Below are positions 58,818-64,000 of a DNA stretch of 64,000 bases, one piece after another. Origin of the DNA: Typhlomys cinereus. Its lineage: Eukaryota > Chordata > Mammalia > Rodentia > Platacanthomyidae. A program made the position numbers and the translations under genes. Position 1 is the stretch's first letter; every line of letters starts with the position of its first letter. The DNA is taken from NCBI GenBank assembly GCA_023101885.1, contig JALPQD010000360.1, positions 496,001 to 560,000 of the forward strand, in the 5' to 3' direction. The notes under the pieces were generated by a model. It ran no database searches and was not told the origin of the DNA. It worked only from the letters and a program-made list of their open reading frames with translations.

Positions 58818-59519
58818 ACAACCCCAGTCCCTTAAAGGGAGTCAGTTCCCTATCAAACACCGGAAGCAATAATACAATCACCACTGCGTCAGAGTTTCTG
58901 CCCCGATTGTGCTAATATCCTCAAATGGCATATCCTGGAAAATTTGTAACTTGCCAGGGATGCTAAGAGGTGGGCCGCTCAACTCTGCTCTTTTTATTCA
59001 CCATCTTGCATTATTTCCAGCAGGAACAAGCACTTCACAAAGTTTCCTCCAATCTGATGGGTAATTAGTTCCCACACTGAGCCTTCCTCTTTTCGCAACC
59101 CAAGGTCTTCATTTTCTCTCTCAATTTTTCACTCTACTAGTTGAGTTATGGGAAATGCGCTTCAATGTTAGGAATATTAGGATACACATCTTGGTATCAT
59201 AAAAATTTCCCTAGTCTACCAGACTAATTAGTGAGCAAATAGGGGTGGTAAAGCTACTGACAGGCATGACAGGAGACCACCTGCTCATTTCCATAAAGCT
59301 TTGAGTTTGGCTTGTTTATTTTATTCTGTAAAGTCAATCATCTCTAAACACAAAATAGAAGACATAGAAGAAACAAAAGGTTACTTTTTCCTAATTTGAA
59401 AGAACTGTTCTATTGATATCATCTTCTAAGCAAAATGATGCACAAAACATTCTAATTAGTAGTAGACCTACAATGTGGTGATAGAAAAAAACCATAGGAT
59501 TTTCTCATAAATAATAATG
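58818..59519. other. Unique sequence, possible conserved element
   Basis: No repeat recognised. 59000-59420 includes GGGTAATTAGTTCCC (59060-59074) and GACTAATTAGTGAG (59221-59234) in non-repetitive context; regulatory function is possible but unproven. Confidence 0.4.
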
Positions 59520-59645
59520 GAGCTGAGCACGGTAGTGTATGCCTGAAGTCCCAGCTACTGGGGAGAGGAGGCAGAGGCAAAAGGATGACTTAATTTCACA
59601 GTTGAAAGCTAGCCTGGAAAAAAATAAGATCTTTTATCAAGAAAA
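59520..59645 (+). mobile_element. B1/FLAM-like SINE
   Basis: GAGCTGAGCACGGTAGTGTA, TGCCTGAAGTCCCAGCTACT, GAGGAGGCAGAGGCAAAAGG, then CTAGCCTGGAAAAAAATAAG. 7SL-derived monomer, diverged. Confidence 0.75.
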
Positions 59646-59865
59646 AATATATAGTCACACAAAATGAAGAAGAAAAAAAAAAATTTTTTTTTTTTTTTGC
59701 AGATGCGCGAGCACCCAATCTGAATAGTCCTAGGTCTCCAAGGGAAACAGGATCATCTCAGCACACTCATTTTTCCTTTTAAAAAACTAGTTGGGGGTTG
59801 CTTACTGATCTGATGCAAAATACAAAAGAAGTTGAAAACATATAAGCTTAAAATTCCAAACAGCA

Positions 59866-60082
59866 GGCTGGGGAGATGGCCCAGGGGTTAAAGCTTTTGC
59901 CTTAAAAGCAAAAGGACCAGAGTTCAGATCCCCAGAACCCATGCAAAAAAGCCAGGTTGAAATAGCATTAGCCTGTAATTCCAATCCTGGAAGGAGAAGC
60001 ATCAGAAACCCCAGAACAAAGCAGTAAGGAAGTAGAACCCAGGAGGATTCTAGATGTCACACTTGGGCGCGTGCACGTGCTT
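59866..60082 (+). mobile_element. B2-like SINE, older type
   Basis: GGCTGGGGAGATGGCCCAGG head, GGGTTAAAGCTTTTGCCTTA, AGAACAAAGCAGTAAGGAAG body, ending near GTCACACTTGGGC. Its tail is absent where it meets an opposite-strand SINE. Confidence 0.85.
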
Positions 60083-60236
60083 TGCTCTAAAGGATTTCCA
60101 GCCTCTGCCTTTCAGGGCTGAAATTATGGGTCCTCACTATGTCTGCCCGACATTCTTATATGGGATCTGGGGATCAGAACTCAGTTCTTTTGCTTGCTAG
60201 GCAAAGATTTTAACCACTGAGCATTTTCCCAGCCCC
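60083..60236 (-). mobile_element. B2-like SINE fragment, inverted
   Basis: On the minus strand it begins GGGGGCTGGGAAAATGCTCA at 60236; the plus strand shows GATCAGAACTCAGTTCTTTT and TATATGGGATCTGGGGATC. It faces the preceding SINE and makes an inverted repeat with a short loop. Confidence 0.85.
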
Positions 60237-60624
60237 CTGAAGTTTGACAGATTGATTTCCTTATTCTACTTTGAAAACAAAAATAAAGCTAGTTCATACA
60301 TTTTTTAAAAATTTAATGACTCTTACATGCACAGAAAATATAAATGAATATATGAATAGGTAATAAAAGTGTCCATAATAAATAAGCTACAAAAAACAGT
60401 TCCACTTACAAAAATGGGGAAAAAAACTAAAATGACAACCTTGAAATATGGTTGGAAAGGTATTCCTCTTTCCAAAGAGTATGATACTCTATGACTAGGT
60501 CCAGATTCTGTCCCTGAAAAAGAGATTGTTGGACCACGTTCTTTGCACCTGACTCCAGTCCTCAAGAACTTAAATTTCAGCTACACTCATTTTTCTTCTG
60601 AAGAACTGCCAGTCTTCCAAGTTC
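60237..60624. other. Unique non-coding sequence
   Basis: Nothing recognised. Confidence 0.5.
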
Positions 60625-60634
60625 AGACCACCAC

Positions 60635-61080
60635 GTTTTTTCCCTCCCACATTTTTTTTCTAATCATACACACTCAATAGGTACCCCGTCCTCTCCCTGC
60701 CTCCTCCCCTCCCTAGTCATCCTCCCTTGCACTCTCCCTTTCCCCCTTCCTTTCACCCTCCTCCCTCCCTCTCCCTCTCTCAGTGCCTCCCTCTTCCTCT
60801 TTCCCATTCCCTGGAGCATCATTTTGTGTGAATGCCAAAACCTCTGAGTCCTCGGTGGCATAGCCCAGGGCCCCTTCTTGGGCTTCCCATTAGTAAGAGA
60901 ACTCTTATTATGACTGTTTAATCCCTTGCCTCTAAGATCGTATGCCTGGAGCCTTCTCCCCTGTGATCCATGATAGACTTTGTGGGGTCGTTGACATGTC
61001 AACTATTGTGCAGGTCAGGCAAAGTCCAATTCTGGCTGCTGCAGCCCTAACTTACCTGGAGTATCTTGCATATTGTTGAG
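60635..61080 (-). mobile_element. 5'-truncated L1 3' UTR, older subfamily
   Basis: T-rich tail, CTAATCATACACACTCAATA, C-rich inverse polypurine tract (about 60685-60810), ending CTGGAGTATCTTGCATATTG. The 10-bp AGACCACCAC flanks it (60625-60634 and 61081-61090). The CTAATCATAC end groups it with 30901 and 58747. Confidence 0.88.
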
Positions 61081-61090
61081 AGACCACCAC

Positions 61091-61183
61091 TTTTCTGCAA
61101 ATATTGTGTTTAGAAAAGGAACCAAGTCTTTTATAAGCTTATTGCAGACTGTCAACCACTGCACATGCACATGCAATCTTCAC

Positions 61184-61231
<48 letters not shown>

Positions 61232-61490
61232 TTGGCACTTCAGAGGATTCTGGAACTTTAAACCTGTTCTCACAACCATCGTGCAAAGCATCACCTCCAT
61301 TGTATAGACAAATTCACTGAGAATGACTGATGCTGTCAGGATCACATACCCATCAAGTGATGGGCTGCATCTAAATCTAGATCTGCCTGTCTCTAATGCT
61401 ATTTTTCCCTCATCATAACATCTGGCAGGATTTGACACAATACAGGCTAGAGAAATTGTAATATGTGTAAGTACTTTAAGAATACATGAA
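61091..61490. other. Unique sequence with (GA)n
   Basis: Contains a (GA)n microsatellite at 61189-61228; otherwise nothing recognised. Confidence 0.55.
61189..61228. repeat. (GA)n microsatellite
   Basis: About 20 consecutive GA units. Confidence 0.95.
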
Positions 61491-61871
61491 CTTTTAAATG
61501 TAATTCACATCAAAAATTCAACCTCTTAAGTATAAAATTAAGTGGTTTTTTTACTAAGTTGTACAGCCATCACCACTAATTCTAGAGTATTTTCATCTTC
61601 TCCAAAGAAGACCCTGTCCTGACTGGCAGTCACCTCCCATTTCTCTGCTCATGATCCACTAGTCCAGTGTCTCATGTGTATTCTTGGCATGTCAGAGAAG
61701 AGACCTGAGTAACCTATGAATCTGCCTTCTGTCAATTAACCCAGTATCTTCAAGGTGTACCAACACGCATTAATACTTCAGAACTCTTTGCATAATTAAC
61801 TACTACTCCATCCATTAACCAACAGCAAAATACTGATGCAAATATCTAGGTAGTTGTTTTAATTACTTGAT
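61491..61871. mobile_element. Ancient L1 (L1M-type) remnant
   Basis: TTGTACAGCCATCACCACTA followed by TTTTCATCTTCTCCAAAGAA and a GACCCTGTC...CAGTCACCTCCCATT stretch is a pattern known from old mammalian L1M 3' regions. Strand and limits are uncertain. Confidence 0.45.
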
Positions 61872-61888
61872 AAATTTAAAGTAACATC

Positions 61889-62184
61889 GGGCTGGAGAGG
61901 TGGCTCAGGGGTTAAGCCTCCGCCTTGCAGGCGGAAGGTCCCGAGTTCGGATCCCAGATCCCACGTATAGACGCCAGACGGAAGCGGGGGCGGCCTGCAC
62001 TTCTGGTCCTGGTAGGGCGGAGCCTGTGAATCCCGGGGCAGAAGGAGGTGGAAGCGTCCATGGTGGTTCGCGAATTCGTCCGTGGTTCTACACATACACA
62101 GACACACACATACACACACACACAGACGCGCGCGCGCACATACGCACAGTTGAATAACTAATAATAATAATAAAAAAAAATTTA
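61889..62184 (+). mobile_element. B2-like SINE, young type, with 17-bp TSD
   Basis: The best-preserved copy. Head GGCTGGAGAGGTGGCTCAGG, A box TGGCTCAGGGG, B-box-like GAGTTCGGATCCC, a CpG-rich body (CGGAAGCGGGGGCGGCCTGC), CGCGAATTCGTCCGTGGTTC, a CA/CG tail and an AATAAT/A tail. The perfect 17-bp repeat AAATTTAAAGTAACATC flanks it (61872-61888 and 62185-62201), indicating a recent Pol III transcript retroposed by L1. Confidence 0.97.
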
Positions 62185-62201
62185 AAATTTAAAGTAACAT
62201 C

Positions 62202-63310
62202 AATAAACACAAGTTTTGTGTAAACATTTTTTATTCTGTCAGGTATATAGCTAGTAGAATTTCTAGATTACACGTTAAGTCTATTGGGTTTCGGTTTTTT
62301 GTTTTGGGGAGTTATTTTGAGTCTACATTTATTTCTGCCAATGAATCAATATTTTTTATTTTGCTTTTTGAGCAAGGTAACCCTATGTCGTGACATGGTC
62401 CATGAAACAGAAAGAGTCCTAGTGGTTATGCAGCTTAAGCTCAGTCAGACTGTTGTGGCCACTTGAGTATAGAAAGTGCCCTTGATAGTAGTAGGTTATT
62501 AGTTTGTTTGCTACTGCACCTGAAATGCGCAGAAGTGTGACTGTAGCCCCAAGATACTGACATATCCTTGTGGGAAGCATGTTGATAGCATTGGTCTACA
62601 TTTCTAATTTTGCCCATGTATACTTCTTAGTACTGCATCCTGGAGGCGGTTATTTCTTGGCATACAGATTGTGAAAATCTCCTTGGGCACATAAGCTGCA
62701 CTGTGGTTAGTCAATGGCCATCATCATATACACTGGGCTTGTATTGGAGGAGAATGAGAGTAGAGGGCAAGGGCTTCCTGTACTCTAGTCTCAAAAAGCA
62801 AAATAAAAAATATTGATTCATTGGTTACCTTGCATATTGGCCCTCAAGGCCAGCATCGTAACCAGAAAGCTGGATGAACACTCACTTCAGTATAGGTGTA
62901 GTACCCAGCAGGATGACTGCATATGGACCTCCTAAATAGCACAGGACACTGATCCCAGACAATGCCCAGGAGTAGGTGATTTCCCATATTCTGTCCCCAG
63001 TGTAAGCTCATTACTCTGCTGGCCAGTACCAGTTGACCTTGGTACTTCCACAGCCAGTGGCTAACAGTATTCTATCCAGAGGGCAGGCAGAGGGACTTGA
63101 AACATGAATACATGCTACACCTCAGAGGTCTGCTCAGGTCCTCCACCACTACCAAGAAACCAGGCAGAAAAACCCCACACTTTCATCAGGATATTCAAGT
63201 ACCCATCAGGTCAAGCACATATTGCCAATGGGAAGACCCAGTGTCCATGTGCTGAATAAATGGCCACCACATGGCTGGTCCTGAGTTGGGGGGAAAGAGA
63301 GGGAAGTCTT
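62202..63310. other. Unique sequence; possible decayed pseudogene region
   Basis: No SINE or L1 recognised. The minus strand at about 62850-63260 has short coding-looking stretches reminiscent of WD-repeat proteins, but with stops in every frame; not supportable as a gene. Confidence 0.4.
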
Positions 63311-63425
63311 AGGTAGCCCAGCCCCACACTGGCATTGAACTTGGTATGTAGTAGTAGAGATTGGTCTTGCCCTCCAATCCTCCTGTCTCCACCTCTTAAG
63401 TGGTAGAATTACAGGCTGAATCCCA
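63311..63425 (-). mobile_element. B1-like SINE fragment
   Basis: TAGGTAGCCCAGCCCCACAC, TCTTGCCCTCCAATCCTCCT, AGTGGTAGAATTACAGGCTG: inverse B1 order, diverged, truncated. Confidence 0.7.
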
Positions 63426-63429
63426 TCTG

Positions 63430-63850
63430 AATCATTTTATATTCCCACCAGTAATGGAGGAGGGTTGCAATTTCTCCACATCCTCTTACACACTTGGGAA
63501 TTTGCTAAGTATCAGTCTGTGGTTTTAATTTGCATTTCCTTACCAAGTAGTTAAATTGAGCTGATCATCTTTCCATGTGCTGTCTGACACCCACATACCA
63601 TTTCTAGAGGAGTACTGTAGTCATTTGCCATTTTCCAATTGGGTTGTCTTGTTTTTTATGTACTCTAGAAATGAACAAATTTGCAAATATTTTGTCCCAT
63701 TATCTGGGTTGTCTTTTCACTATTAATAATGCCATTTGAAACATAAAAGTTTCAAGTTCTGATAACAATAAGTAGGTTTTTATTGTGGGTATCACACCTA
63801 GGCCAAAAAATTGTGAACCCAGAATCAAAATCCAAGGTCAAAAAGTTATA
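63430..63850 (-). mobile_element. Ancient L1 ORF2-end remnant
   Basis: ATATTCCCACCAGTAATGGA, TTTCTCCACATCCTCTTACA, TTAATTTGCATTTCCTTACC, CAATTGGGTTGTCTTGTTTT and later TCACACCTAGGCCAAAAAAT match the well-known inverse layout of the 3' part of old mammalian L1 ORF2. No usable frame remains. Confidence 0.8.
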
Positions 63851-63855
63851 AATTA

Positions 63856-64000
63856 GGGCTGGAGGGATGGCTCAGGAGTTAAGATTCTGATTTGCAAGCA
63901 GACAGTCTTGTGTTCAGATCCCAGGTTCCACGTAAAAAACGCCAGGCAGAAATGATGGAGGCCTGCACTTTCAACTCTGGGTGGGCAGAGCTTAGAGGAG
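63856..64000 (+). mobile_element. B2-like SINE, cut by window end
   Basis: GGGCTGGAGGGATGGCTCAG head, GTGTTCAGATCCCAGGTTCC B-box region, and the body up to GGGCAGAGCTTAGAGGAG at the window edge. Confidence 0.9.

Noticed and set aside
61889..61965. A functional tRNA gene
   Set aside because: The A box and B-box-like region belong to a SINE head. The sequence does not fold as a full cloverleaf, the B box departs from consensus, and it continues into the SINE body.
62850..63260. Possible WD-repeat processed pseudogene on the minus strand
   Set aside because: Short stretches look WD-like by eye (a KVW followed later by ATGCGSTKV), but stops and shifts occur in every frame and I could not identify a parent gene. 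A translated search against rodent proteins would decide it; a continuous hit over more than 100 codons would support it.

Overview
This window is mammalian nuclear DNA with no host protein-coding gene, rRNA, functional tRNA or CRISPR array that I can support. Long interspersed elements (L1), tRNA- and 7SL-derived SINEs, MaLR-type LTRs and simple repeats make up roughly half of it by my tally. The organism is most likely a rodent. The SINE heads start like rodent B2, ID-like and B1-like SINEs are present, and the L1 copies have the tandem-monomer 5' UTR and G-rich polypurine 3' UTR known from rodent L1. The body of the commonest SINE does not match the mouse/rat B2 consensus as I know it, so I favour a non-murine rodent; the species is not determined.

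Layout. 0-9.3 kb: unique sequence, a rearranged MaLR element (2.08-4.06 kb), a B3-like SINE, a SINE inserted into an old LTR-like repeat (6.7-7.06 kb), and an unassigned LTR-like block (8.35-9.29 kb). 9.48-10.95 kb: a 5'-truncated L1. 11-17.3 kb: SINEs, one MaLR LTR and mostly unique sequence, including an AT-rich, homeodomain-site-rich candidate regulatory block near 14.4-14.7 kb. 17.34-24.03 kb: near full-length L1 on the plus strand (L1-A), with a partial duplication of its 3' end at 24.76-25.15 kb. 26-28.3 kb: a SINE cluster. 28.9-37.6 kb: a cluster of MaLR LTRs plus an L1 carrying a probable 3' transduction (30.9-31.95 kb). 38.39-39.12 kb: truncated L1. 39.69-46.39 kb: full-length L1 on the minus strand (L1-B), bounded by a 17-bp target-site duplication and interrupted by two SINEs. 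47-64 kb: scattered SINEs, small L1 pieces (one only about 57 bp long), ancient L1 remnants and unique DNA.

The reading frames of recognisable function are the L1 ORF1 (RNA-binding coiled-coil protein) and ORF2 (endonuclease/reverse transcriptase) of L1-A and L1-B. Both are broken by stops and frameshifts, so neither copy looks autonomous. L1 machinery explains most of the other insertions: target-site duplications of 10-17 bp flank many L1 and SINE copies. The main points of interest are structural: monomeric L1 promoters, a probable L1 3' transduction, a SINE junction with target deletion, a duplicated L1 3' end with its flank, an extremely truncated L1, a CpG-rich young SINE family, and unique blocks that look like conserved enhancers.
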